The position numbers and the translations under genes are program-made. 64,000 bases of DNA from Rhizobium sp. NLR16a. Lineage in GTDB: Bacteria > Pseudomonadota > Alphaproteobacteria > Rhizobiales > Rhizobiaceae. Positions 8,405 through 16,222 of the stretch are shown here, one piece after another. The DNA lies in contig NZ_CP072865.1 of NCBI RefSeq assembly GCF_017948245.1, positions 645,501-709,500 of the forward strand, in the 5' to 3' direction. The notes under the pieces were generated by a model. That model did no database searches and had not been told where the DNA came from. It saw only the letters and a list, made by a program, of their open reading frames with translations. How positions within the stretch are numbered: the stretch's first letter is position 1; each line of letters begins with the position of its first letter.

Positions 8405-9385
8405 TCAACCGGGATACCAGACGATACGAGGCTCCTCCCTTGAACGCCGGTATTCCCAGGCTGAATCGATGAGCTTTTCCAGATCGTAGACGGGGCGCCA
8501 GTCCAAGAGGAACTTCGCCTTGCTGTTATCCATCCAGTTCGAGTGATATTCGCTCGGGATGTCGACCGAGCCGAGCCCGCGCGTGCGGGCGAGATAAGCG
8601 GCGACCTCGCCGTAATCGACCGGCCGGTCCATCGCGATGTTGAAAAGCTGCCCCACGGCGCGCGGATTGTCGATCGCCGCCAGGATCGCCGTGACAAGAT
8701 CGTCGACATGGACGAAATTGCGCTTCAGCGGCCGCCCGTCGGCATCGCGCAGCAGCGGCACCGTGCCGGCGCGCGCATAACGTTCCGCATCGGCCGGCGG
8801 CACCAGGCTCTTCCAGTCCGGCCCGCCGAAGACATCGTCACCAAAAGAGAGGGTAAACTTGAAATCGTCCTTCTCCATGATCCAGGGAGCGCGCAGGCAG
8901 CAGCTGTTGATGCCGTATTGGATGGCGAACTGCTCGAGCATCACCTCTTCCAGCACCTTGGAGAGCGCGTAGCAGCCGGGATAGGCGCTATGCGGCGTCT
9001 TTTCGGTCACCGGTCCGTCATGGCGATAGAAGAAATGCCCGATGCCGGCATCGCCGCCGATCAGGATGAACTGCTTTGCCGTGGGGCTGGCGCGGAACGC
9101 CTCGAGCAGCCAGAACAGCCCCTTGACGGTGATGTCCATCACATCCGCGGGGATCTCCTTGCAGGTGGCGAGGTGCACGACATGGGTGACACCGTCCATC
9201 GCCGCTGCGACGACGTCGCTGTCGGCGATCGAACCCTTCACGACACTGACGCGGTCGGTTTCATCAAGCACGCGATTATGGCAAAGCGCGCGAATGCGTG
9301 CTTTGGAAAATCGCGGCTCGTCAAGCAGCCCAGTAATGAAGCGCCGCCCGACCTTGCCCGTAGCCCCGGTGACAAGGATCAGCAT
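8405..9385 (-). CDS. NAD(P)-dependent epimerase/dehydratase (extended SDR)
   Basis: A 326-residue extended short-chain dehydrogenase with GATGKVG near residue 7 and the catalytic tyrosine/lysine pair in CYALSK. It shares a transcription unit with the binding protein and a divergent promoter region with the ATPase/permease genes, so it probably oxidises or epimerises the imported sugar. It resembles uronate dehydrogenase or UDP-sugar epimerase relatives, but the substrate cannot be fixed. ATG 9385 follows a GGGGAGAGAGGT purine-rich site. The open frame continues far upstream without a stop, on top of the opposite-strand ATPase gene; that part is antisense coincidence. Confidence 0.82.
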   Translation of the reverse strand: MLILVTGATGKVGRRFITGLLDEPRFSKARIRALCHNRVLDETDRVSVVKGSIADSDVVAAAMDGVTHVVHLATCKEIPADVMDITVKGLFWLLEAFRASPTAKQFILIGGDAGIGHFFYRHDGPVTEKTPHSAYPGCYALSKVLEEVMLEQFAIQYGINSCCLRAPWIMEKDDFKFTLSFGDDVFGGPDWKSLVPPADAERYARAGTVPLLRDADGRPLKRNFVHVDDLVTAILAAIDNPRAVGQLFNIAMDRPVDYGEVAAYLARTRGLGSVDIPSEYHSNWMDNSKAKFLLDWRPVYDLEKLIDSAWEYRRSREEPRIVWYPG

Positions 9386-9628
9386 ACCTCTCTCCCCAGC
9401 AACAGCTAATATGCGCGCGTTTCCCGCGTCAATCTGTATTTGTCGTACTAAATAGATTTTTGTGATGAGGGGCCGTTTTAGCGGACATTCGATTGACGAT
9501 TCCTGGCGCTTTTGCATTAATGAACCCAATCGCTCTTCCGGGAGGAGATCGGCAAAAGCGAGATCGCAGGCGTCTGACCGGCAACTGGCGGCGAAGGCAG
9601 ACCTGCAGGTTCCGGGGAGGGTGGTCGG

Positions 9629-10372
9629 CTGGTTGCGGTTCTCGAACTCACCAATATTTCTAAGCACTTCGGCGCCATCCAGGCTGTCAATGACGTGTCG
9701 TTTACGCTCGAAGCCGGCCAGGTCGTCGGCCTGATGGGCGATAACGGCGCCGGAAAGAGCACGCTGGTCAAGATGATCGCCGGCAACTTCCGGCCGAGCG
9801 AGGGCACGATGCGCCTCGACGGCAAGGAGATCGTCATGCACCGGCCGGTCGAGGCGCGCCAGCACGGCATCGAGATCGTCCATCAGGATCTGGCGCTCTG
9901 CAACAATCTGACGGCCGCCGCCAACGTCTTCCTCGGCCGGGAGCTCAGTCGCGGCGTCGGCCCGTTCCGCATTCTCGATTACAAGACGATGTATCGGCGC
10001 GCCGGCGAGATCTTCAAGGAGCTGAAATCGGAAACCCGCCCGCGCGATCTCGTCAAACAGATGTCGGGCGGTCAGCGGCAGGCGGTGGCGATCGCCCGCA
10101 CCATGCTGTCGGAGGCGAAGATCGTGCTGATGGACGAGCCGACGGCCGCCATCTCGGTTCGCCAGGTGGCCGAGGTCTTGAACCTGATCCGCGAGCTGCG
10201 CGATCGCGGCATTGCGGTCGTGCTGATCAGCCATCGCATGCCCGACGTGTTCACCGTCGCCGATCGGGTCATCGTCATGCGCCGCGGCCGGAAAGTCGCC
10301 GACAAACCGATTGCGGCGAGTTCGCCGGAGGAAGTGACGGGTCTCATAACAGGCGCCATCGAACAGGTTTGA
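9629..10372 (+). CDS. Sugar ABC transporter ATP-binding protein, apparent CTG start
   Basis: A single-domain sugar ATPase of about 247 residues, like FrcA rather than the duplicated RbsA type. Walker A is GDNGAGKST, the signature is MSGGQRQ, Walker B is IVLMDEP, and an H-loop follows (ISHRMP). Homology clearly begins upstream of the first ATG/GTG/TTG: the segment VLELTNISKHFGAI, the normal first strand, precedes the GTG at 9695. Between the in-frame stop at 9575-9577 and 9695 there is no ATG, GTG or TTG. The best start is CTG at 9629, with GGGGAGG about 9 bases upstream. Starting at 9695 would remove the first beta-strand and A-loop. The permease gene follows 32 bp later. Confidence 0.8.
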   Translation: MVAVLELTNISKHFGAIQAVNDVSFTLEAGQVVGLMGDNGAGKSTLVKMIAGNFRPSEGTMRLDGKEIVMHRPVEARQHGIEIVHQDLALCNNLTAAANVFLGRELSRGVGPFRILDYKTMYRRAGEIFKELKSETRPRDLVKQMSGGQRQAVAIARTMLSEAKIVLMDEPTAAISVRQVAEVLNLIRELRDRGIAVVLISHRMPDVFTVADRVIVMRRGRKVADKPIAASSPEEVTGLITGAIEQV

Positions 10373-10404
10373 GCGGCGCGGCACGGCAGAAAAGAAGGTC
10401 AGCA

Positions 10405-11403
10405 ATGGCAGTTACCCTTGACCAGACGATTGCGCAGAGAGAGCGAAGCCGGCTTTCGGAGTTCGTCGGCAGCCAGACCTTCTGGGTGCTGATCGCCGTC
10501 ATTCTCGCCTGCCTCTTCCTGTCCTTCGCCACCGATTCCTTCGCGACGGCGAAGAACCTCTACAACATCACCCGCAACGTCACCTTTGTCGCCATCATCG
10601 CGCTCGGCATGACGCTCGTCATCATCACCGGCGGCATCGACCTCTCCGTGGGCTCGGTGCTCTGCCTCTGCAGCATGGTGCTGGCGGTCACCATGCATGC
10701 CGGCTACGGCATCGAAATCGGCATCGCGGCCGCGATCGGCACGGCGCTTGTCGTCGGCGCCTTCAACGGCGTGATGATCGCCTATCTCGATTTCCCGCCC
10801 TTCGTGGTGACGCTCGGCATGCTGTCAGTGGCGCGCAGCCTCGCCATGGTCGCCTCCAACAACACCGTGGTTTTCCAGTTCGGTCCCGATCACGACAAGC
10901 TGCTGGCGCTCGGCGGCGGAGCCTGGTTCCTCGGCATTGCCAATCCCGTCCTTTACATGATCATCCTGGCGCTGCTCACCGGCTTCGTGCTGCGCTGGAC
11001 GCGCTTCGGCCGCTATATCTTTGCCATTGGCGGCAATGAACACGCCGCAACGCTGACCGGGGTTCCCGTGCGCCGCATCAAGGTCGCCGTCTACATGATC
11101 TCGGCGCTGTCTGCCGGCATTGCCGGCATCGTCCAGACCGGCTGGCTCGGCGCCGTCACCACCAATATCGGTGCCGGCATGGAGCTGCAGGTCATCGCCG
11201 CCGCCGTCATCGGCGGCGCCAATCTCGCCGGCGGCGTCGGCACCGCCTTCGGCGCCCTGGTCGGCGCGGCGCTGATCGAAGTGATCCGCAACAGCCTCGG
11301 CCTGCTCGGCATCAACGCCTTCTGGCAGGGGACCTTTATCGGCGGCGCGATCGTGCTGGCGGTGCTGTTCGATCGCATCCGGAATTTCAGGCAGAGCGAG
11401 TAG
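10405..11403 (+). CDS. Sugar ABC transporter permease (RbsC family)
   Basis: A 332-residue hydrophobic protein with about ten membrane segments and the family motif ALGMTLVIITGGIDLSVGS near residue 65. A conserved EAA-like stretch follows (GGNEHAATLTGVPV). ATG 10405 has GAAGG upstream; a longer form starting at 10369 would overlap the ATPase stop codon. It forms the channel of the orphan importer encoded with the ATPase at 9629 and the binding protein at 7366. Only one permease gene is present, so it should form a homodimer. Confidence 0.9.
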   Translation: MAVTLDQTIAQRERSRLSEFVGSQTFWVLIAVILACLFLSFATDSFATAKNLYNITRNVTFVAIIALGMTLVIITGGIDLSVGSVLCLCSMVLAVTMHAGYGIEIGIAAAIGTALVVGAFNGVMIAYLDFPPFVVTLGMLSVARSLAMVASNNTVVFQFGPDHDKLLALGGGAWFLGIANPVLYMIILALLTGFVLRWTRFGRYIFAIGGNEHAATLTGVPVRRIKVAVYMISALSAGIAGIVQTGWLGAVTTNIGAGMELQVIAAAVIGGANLAGGVGTAFGALVGAALIEVIRNSLGLLGINAFWQGTFIGGAIVLAVLFDRIRNFRQSE

Positions 11404-11494
11404 GCTGCGATCCTTCGACAGCCGCCTGCGTAAACCATGAGCTGAAGCGCGAGCGGATCCGAAAGGTCTCGGCGCGCTTTGATGCTACCGCAAC

Positions 11495-11821
11495 CTAGGC
11501 TGCCGGCGGGCGGTATCGGATCGACTTCGCTCTTTCCAGGGCCAGGATCGTATCCTCGACTTCGAGCAGCACGGTGGTCTCGATCGAGCTGAGCGCGCCG
11601 CCGGCGCCGATCGCAAGCGTGACGGCCGCCATCGATACGTTGTCAGGCGCCTCCCACAAATTCCATCCGTCATGCTCGCCGAAGGCGTACCAGAACCCAT
11701 GGAGTTTGCCGCCCACGGATTCGATGTAGCTGCGTGCCGCCTCGCGGCGATCCTCAGGCTTTTCGATCATGCGCGCCCAGGTCTCGGGCGTGTAGCTGAA
11801 GCGTGTGAGATACATGGCCAT
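11495..11821 (-). CDS. GYD-domain protein
   Basis: A 108-residue protein matching the GYD family of small alpha-beta barrel-like proteins (residues 1-100, with MYLTRFSYTPETW at the start and the HDGWNLWEAPDN stretch in the middle). Members have no established function. ATG 11821 has GGAGG 9 bases upstream; an alternative ATG at 11815 would remove two residues. It stands alone between the sugar permease and the DUF1236 genes. Cytoplasmic, with no signal sequence. Confidence 0.75.
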   Translation of the reverse strand: MAMYLTRFSYTPETWARMIEKPEDRREAARSYIESVGGKLHGFWYAFGEHDGWNLWEAPDNVSMAAVTLAIGAGGALSSIETTVLLEVEDTILALERAKSIRYRPPAA

Positions 11822-11954
11822 GGTCTGCTTCCTCCGCCAGACCGACTGAGTAAACGCTTAAGCCAAGAGGAAGGCGAGTCACTCAATGTGCGTATCCAAT
11901 GGAGGGTGCCGGGGGACGGCCCGGCGGCGAAGAGGGCGCCGCCGGGACCAGCTG

Positions 11955-12743
11955 TCAGGCCTCGATGATGTAGACAACCGTCAGAGCATTCGGATCGACG
12001 ATAACGATCCGGCCATCCGCAAGGATGAAGAAGCGATAGCCTACATACTGCGGAACGATCTTGACGATGCGTGGGGGCAGTGGTTCAAGCCGGACTTTCT
12101 TCGGGATTTTCACCCCGACGGAGACCGTGAAGTCCACTTCCTTCACCGGCTTGACATGGACCTCCTTTACGACCGTTCGAATTTCGGTCTGCTGCTCGAC
12201 CGAGATGTTGACGTTGGTTTTGGTGTTCGTCTGGTTGTTGGTCGTCGTGTTGTTGTTGACGTTGGTTTCGGACGAGCTCTTGTTTGTCATCGTCGCGTTC
12301 TGATCGCTCGGCTGCTTCGACGTATCGCCGCTCTGCGTGGTGGTGGTGCCGGATTTGGCGGCGGGCTTCTGTTCGGTCGTGGTGGCGCCGCTGGCGTCCG
12401 GCGATGCGGGCTTGGTTTCCGTCGAAGCCTTGCCCGAGGGGCTTCCACTCGTCGAACCGTTGTCGTTCGAAGGCTGTTCAGCGCTCTTTTTCATGTCGGA
12501 GCCCTGGCCGGATTTCTGTTGCGTCGTCTGGCCCTTGCCCTGCGGGCAGGCTCCGGAAGCATCGGGGGTGCAGTCGGTCTTGCCGGAGCCGGCCTGCGAA
12601 CCGGAATCCGTGCTTTGAGAACCGGACTGGGTCTGGCCGCTGCTCTTGGTGGCGTCCTGCTGGGCCGCGGCCGGCAGTGTGGCAAGCGGCGACACGCTAA
12701 GCGACAGCACTGCCAGAAGCATGGTGAGATGGTTGCTTTTCAT
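11955..12743 (-). CDS. Secreted DUF1236-type protein with long Ser/Thr/Gln/Gly-rich linker
   Basis: A 262-residue exported protein. Residues 1-28 are a signal peptide (ends near LPAAAQQ). Residues 30-170 or so are low-complexity and dominated by Ser, Thr, Gln, Gly, Asn and Lys, including an Asn/Thr-rich run. The last 60 residues form a DUF1236-type end (VGYRFFILADGRIVIVDP, then VYIIEA). DUF1236 is frequent in Rhizobiales periplasmic proteins and has no known activity. ATG 12743 has GGAG 7 bases upstream; the TTG at 12749 is less likely. The second DUF1236 gene lies 95 bp upstream on the same strand, so the two may be paralogous and coexpressed. Confidence 0.78.
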   Translation of the reverse strand: MKSNHLTMLLAVLSLSVSPLATLPAAAQQDATKSSGQTQSGSQSTDSGSQAGSGKTDCTPDASGACPQGKGQTTQQKSGQGSDMKKSAEQPSNDNGSTSGSPSGKASTETKPASPDASGATTTEQKPAAKSGTTTTQSGDTSKQPSDQNATMTNKSSSETNVNNNTTTNNQTNTKTNVNISVEQQTEIRTVVKEVHVKPVKEVDFTVSVGVKIPKKVRLEPLPPRIVKIVPQYVGYRFFILADGRIVIVDPNALTVVYIIEA

Positions 12744-12837
12744 GATCAATCTCCGAAGTTCGAACGCGCGATGCCGCCTGCACCCTCATGTGTGACATGC
12801 GCGCCCTGATTGGAATGGCGGCTTTGCCGCCCAGGGG

Positions 12838-13233
12838 TCATTCGATGACCTGGATAACCGTCCGCGAGGAAGGTTCGACGATCACACGCTGATCGTTGAC
12901 GATCGCGTATGCATATTTCGGATCATCGGGAATTGGCGTCACGACGACGGTCTCCGGCAGGGGTTGCCCGACGACAACCTTCTCCTTCGCCACGACGCGC
13001 TCAGCCGGGGCGGGAGCCTGCTCGACATAGGTCACCACCTTTGACGGCGGCGGATCGATGACGCTGCCTGCGACGCCGCCGACAATGCCCCCGACGGCGG
13101 CACCCACCGGGCCGCCGACGATGGCACCCGTCGCGGCGCCACCGACCGCACCTGTGACCGTCGACTGCTGCGCAAAGGCAGACGCCGATGCCAGCAGGAT
13201 GCCAGCGGCAGTTGTTACTGCTTTGATATTCAT
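12838..13233 (-). CDS. Exported glycine-zipper / DUF1236 protein
   Basis: A 131-residue protein with a clear signal peptide (residues 1-21, ending SAFAQ). A glycine-zipper segment at about residues 28-60 (GGAATGAIVGGPVGAAVGG) is able to insert in membranes. A C-terminal DUF1236-like end follows (YAYAIVNDQRVIVEP, then VIQVIE). It shares its ending with the DUF1236 protein downstream. The ATG has GGAGC 7 bases upstream. Likely periplasmic or outer-membrane associated; function unknown. Confidence 0.8.
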   Translation of the reverse strand: MNIKAVTTAAGILLASASAFAQQSTVTGAVGGAATGAIVGGPVGAAVGGIVGGVAGSVIDPPPSKVVTYVEQAPAPAERVVAKEKVVVGQPLPETVVVTPIPDDPKYAYAIVNDQRVIVEPSSRTVIQVIE

Positions 13234-13356
13234 TTATTGCTCCATTGATGCGGTTGGTTCCGCTGGAGTGCCAACCGGCTAATGGAGGAACGGTTCCGGA
13301 GTTAGGTCTTCAGGCCGGGGCTTTAGCCGACCTTGGTCCCAGCCGCCGACTCCTCG

Positions 13357-13629
13357 CTACTGCGTCGGGAAACGGCTCAGCATCCGGTCGTGGACATTCT
13401 CCTGGCCGACGATCATCGCCGCCAGCGAGATGGCTTTCTCGCGGTCGGCGGGCTTTGTAATATAGCCTTCCAGCAGCACGACGGGACCGAGCATCCTGAC
13501 CTCGATAGCGCTGCTGTCGATGTCGGGATCAGCGGAAAGGGCTGCTTCGATTGTGGCGATGGTCGCTGCCGAACTGTGGCCTTGCGGACAGCGCTCTTCG
13601 TGGTTGTTGTTGTCAGGGCCGAACTTCAT
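13357..13629 (-). CDS. BON-domain protein
   Basis: A 90-residue protein in which residues 22-85 look like one BON domain (IEAALSADPDIDSSAIEVRMLGPVVLLEGYI with the conserved central glycine). BON domains bind phospholipid or mediate envelope contacts in OsmY-like proteins. No signal peptide is visible, which is odd for the family. The ATG has GGAGGAGG immediately upstream. It belongs to a run of small envelope-type genes on this strand. Confidence 0.75.
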   Translation of the reverse strand: MKFGPDNNNHEERCPQGHSSAATIATIEAALSADPDIDSSAIEVRMLGPVVLLEGYITKPADREKAISLAAMIVGQENVHDRMLSRFPTQ

Positions 13630-13900
13630 CTCCTCCTCCCGTTCCGCCCCTCCACGGACCTGCAGGTTACATGACTCTGTTATATGAACAGCAGGTGCCG
13701 CCCTTCCAGTCCGACTTAGGTCCGGCTTTTCCCCGGCATCACCTGCCTTAGATGCTTCCCGTCCGATTCAAGGGACATCTCAGGAAGGTTTTGGTCTGTC
13801 GCGAAACACCGCCGAGACCTCCTGGCGAAGCGCCAACCTGCCGATCCAGGCCCCGCGTTTCAGGGGATAGGGAAGGCTTCTTGTGAGGGTAAAGCAACGA

Positions 13901-14188
13901 ATGGCAATACAGACGGTCGGTATCGTGGACTGGCACACAAGCGAAGACTTCGCGCCTCTGATGCTTGTAATGGACGGTCAGGAAAAACACAGGCTGGTCC
14001 GGTCGCTCGGCGAGGTCGCCGGCGCGCTTATCGCCGCCTGGCCGACGGATGACGGCCGGGAATATATAGCGGCTGTAAAGACCTGCCTGGACGCGATCCA
14101 GGGCAATATTTCGCCCCATGTAGCGCGCGCCGCACTCATTCGCGCCGCGGAGGAAGCCGGAATACGGGTGATCGCGGTTGTTCACTGA
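13901..14188 (+). CDS. DUF982 family protein
   Basis: A 95-residue protein fitting the Rhizobiales DUF982 family: a beta-rich start, then the pattern AAWPTDDGREYIAAVKTCLDA and an ending ARAALIRAAEEAGI. The function is unknown and these genes are numerous in rhizobia. A GTG at 13883 with GGAAGG six bases upstream would add six residues and is a real alternative. Read on the other strand there is a 258-codon open frame, but its composition is not protein-like and it is rejected. Confidence 0.75.
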   Translation: MAIQTVGIVDWHTSEDFAPLMLVMDGQEKHRLVRSLGEVAGALIAAWPTDDGREYIAAVKTCLDAIQGNISPHVARAALIRAAEEAGIRVIAVVH

Positions 14189-14355
14189 GCCAGTGAGATG
14201 TTGCCTGAGGCGGCGGCATTTGTACGGCGGCATGAAATGGTGGGTCGGTGTCTTGAGGTATTGTGGATCGCACAGAGCATAGGGGTGCGCGCGGAGACAG
14301 GAGAGGCTCCCTCTGCGCGATCCGAAGCAAGAAACGCCCGCGGGCCGTAAGAGTT

Positions 14356-14375
14356 TCCGTACGGTGCCGTACGGA
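14356..14375. repeat. 20-bp near-perfect palindrome
   Basis: TCCGTACGG and CCGTACGGA are perfect 9-bp arms separated by two bases, 16 bp downstream of the candidate sRNA terminator on the minus strand. Its shape fits a dimeric regulator site or an RNA hairpin. Bases 14189-14726 otherwise contain no protein gene that I can support. Confidence 0.4.
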
Positions 14376-14390
14376 GCAAAGTACTTCTGC

Positions 14391-14419
14391 AAAATAAAGC
14401 CCCGCTGACTTGCGGGGCT
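14391..14419 (-). terminator. Intrinsic terminator
   Basis: Eight-bp GC-rich arms (14398-14405, 14412-14419) with a 6-base loop, followed on the minus strand by TTATTTT. It terminates either the candidate sRNA or a long 3' UTR of the DUF882 gene. Confidence 0.7.
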
Positions 14420-14547
14420 GCAAAGAGTTGGAAAGGACAAATGCGAGGTCGACCGAGCGACGATCACATTCGCACTCCTAACGCACCGGTACTGAAGAAG
14501 TTCCTGCGACGCATGATCTATCAATACGGATCTTGAGCACTGGGCGA
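14391..14547 (-). ncRNA. Candidate small RNA ending in an intrinsic terminator
   Basis: On the minus strand a GC hairpin (arms 14398-14405 and 14412-14419) is followed directly by TTATTTT (14391-14397), a textbook intrinsic terminator with no protein gene ending nearby. A CTATAT box matching the alphaproteobacterial -10 consensus lies at 14554-14559, which would start a transcript near 14547 and give about 157 nt. The nearest upstream gene on this strand begins its stop codon at 14727, so read-through from that gene is the alternative explanation. The -35 element is weak. No family could be named from memory. Confidence 0.45.
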
Positions 14548-14726
14548 TTGATGATATAGTTCAAACTTTGCGTTGAAACTTTTTGATCGCTCTGATCTGA
14601 TCGCGAAGAGAGAGAAGAGCATCTCTGTTATTGCCGCGTCGCCATCAGCTCTCCGCCATTGTCCCTACAGCAACTGAGCAATTCTCTGACGCAAGCCTAG
14701 AAACGCCTTCTATCGTTTTCCAGTGG

Positions 14727-16094
14727 TCAACCCTCCGGGAGCGACGAAAACCGGCTGGCGTCGAACGGACCTGTGGCGGCGACCGGAACGGGATTCTCGT
14801 CTGAAGCCGCGACATGCGCTTCGCGATGAACCGTGCGGGGAGAAAGGCGAGGCGCGCTCAAGCCAAACGCCGCCCCGGGAGAATGCAGCGCCCATTGCAT
14901 CAGCGCCGCTTCGGACGTCGATCCAAGGAAATCTGCTTCTTCCCAAGACGCGATCATCGGCAGGGAGGCGATCATGTCAACGTCCTGCCTGGAGGTCTGC
15001 TGTGCGCCGACGACGGGATGGAAGCGCGCGTGAGCCGGCGATGCGGGCGGCCGTTTCTCCGGAAGGGCTGCAATCGGGCCGATCGAGGCAGTTTCCAGCC
15101 TGTCGTCCGCGCCCGCGTCCTGCGCAACGGCTGACGGGCGCATCGCCGGTATCGGAATCGGGAGAGATGAAAGATCCGAAGCAGAGCCTTTGTCATCCCG
15201 CTCGACCGCGCCGGTCTGCTGCGCGAGCGCATTCAAGGCCCGGCTCTTCGGCGCCGGCAGCAGCGCCGTCACCAGCTTGCCGTCCTTGGTGTCGCCGCTC
15301 GGCGTGCTCGACGCCGCCACGTCTTCGTCTTCTCCGGCGGTGCTGGCGATCTCGATCGCGGTGGCACTGACGCGCTTCCTGTAGTTTGCAACCGCCTGGT
15401 TATATCCCGGCAGCGGGCGGCCATCGGCCGGAAGATGCATCGTCTTCCCATTCGGGAATATGCGCGCGAGTTCCTGCCGGGACATGCGGGGCCAGGCCCG
15501 GACATTGCCGACGTCGAGATGCACGAAGGGCGATCCCGAGGTCGGATAATACCCGACACCGCCGACCTGCATCTGCATGGCAATGGCACGCAGCGTTGAA
15601 AGCTTCACGCCGGGAACGTAGAAATCCATCGCCTTGCCCAGCATGTGCTGGCTCTTCTTGGCGACTCCAGTGCTGCGCGAGCGATTGCGCAGCATGTTGT
15701 TGGTGGCAGGGGACCGATAGGCGGAGACGACGTGGATATAATCCTTGCCGCCGCTCTTCTTGTACACCTCCCAGACCAGGTCCAGCAGCCGCGGATCCAT
15801 CCGCGTCGGCTCGTTCCTTCGCCAGTCGCGCAGAAACCGGTTGATCTGAGACAGGCCCTTGGGATCGAACTTTCCATCCCGCTTGTAGGTAATCGTGGCC
15901 CTTTCGCCCGTATGGGTAAAGAACAGCTTCAGCGCCCGATCTTCCGCTGAGGCGAGGGACGCAGAACCGATAAGTGCCGGCAGCGCAAATAGAGCCGGCA
16001 GAATGGTCTGCGATGCGAAGCGTTTGGCACGCGACAGGAGCGCGGCAATTCCGCCCAAGGCTTCACCCGATAAACCCTGTGAATACTTCAACAC
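14727..16094 (-). CDS. Exported DUF882 / peptidase M15-type cell-wall protein
   Basis: About 455 residues. Residues 1-50 contain a hydrophobic export signal (ending near ASLASAED). Residues 55-210 are a DUF882/M15-like domain, including HVVSAYRSPATNN, SQHMLGKAMDFYVPG and the zinc-ligand region PFVHLDVGNVRAWPR, the hallmarks of YcbK/D,D-carboxypeptidase relatives. The C-terminal half is a long, proline/alanine/serine-rich, probably disordered tail. Relatives act on peptidoglycan in the periplasm. The start is uncertain: GTG 16094 has GGGACGG upstream, and a TTG at 16100 is also open. The candidate sRNA lies downstream on the same strand. Confidence 0.82.
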   Translation of the reverse strand: MLKYSQGLSGEALGGIAALLSRAKRFASQTILPALFALPALIGSASLASAEDRALKLFFTHTGERATITYKRDGKFDPKGLSQINRFLRDWRRNEPTRMDPRLLDLVWEVYKKSGGKDYIHVVSAYRSPATNNMLRNRSRSTGVAKKSQHMLGKAMDFYVPGVKLSTLRAIAMQMQVGGVGYYPTSGSPFVHLDVGNVRAWPRMSRQELARIFPNGKTMHLPADGRPLPGYNQAVANYRKRVSATAIEIASTAGEDEDVAASSTPSGDTKDGKLVTALLPAPKSRALNALAQQTGAVERDDKGSASDLSSLPIPIPAMRPSAVAQDAGADDRLETASIGPIAALPEKRPPASPAHARFHPVVGAQQTSRQDVDMIASLPMIASWEEADFLGSTSEAALMQWALHSPGAAFGLSAPRLSPRTVHREAHVAASDENPVPVAATGPFDASRFSSLPEG

Positions 16095-16222
16095 GAACAA
16101 ACCCGTCCCACACCAAACACTCGGACGACGCGCGGGAACGCCGCATCCATCAGGCTCAGTAAAGCCAGTTTATGGTCAACAAATTCCTAACGATCAGTTG
16201 CGCAAGCTTGGCGTCTCACCGC

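Noticed and set aside
13748..14524. 258-codon open frame on the minus strand
   Set aside because: It runs antisense to the DUF982 gene and over the candidate sRNA region. Its amino-acid make-up (many Cys, Arg, Ser, His) is not protein-like, and no ribosome site was seen.
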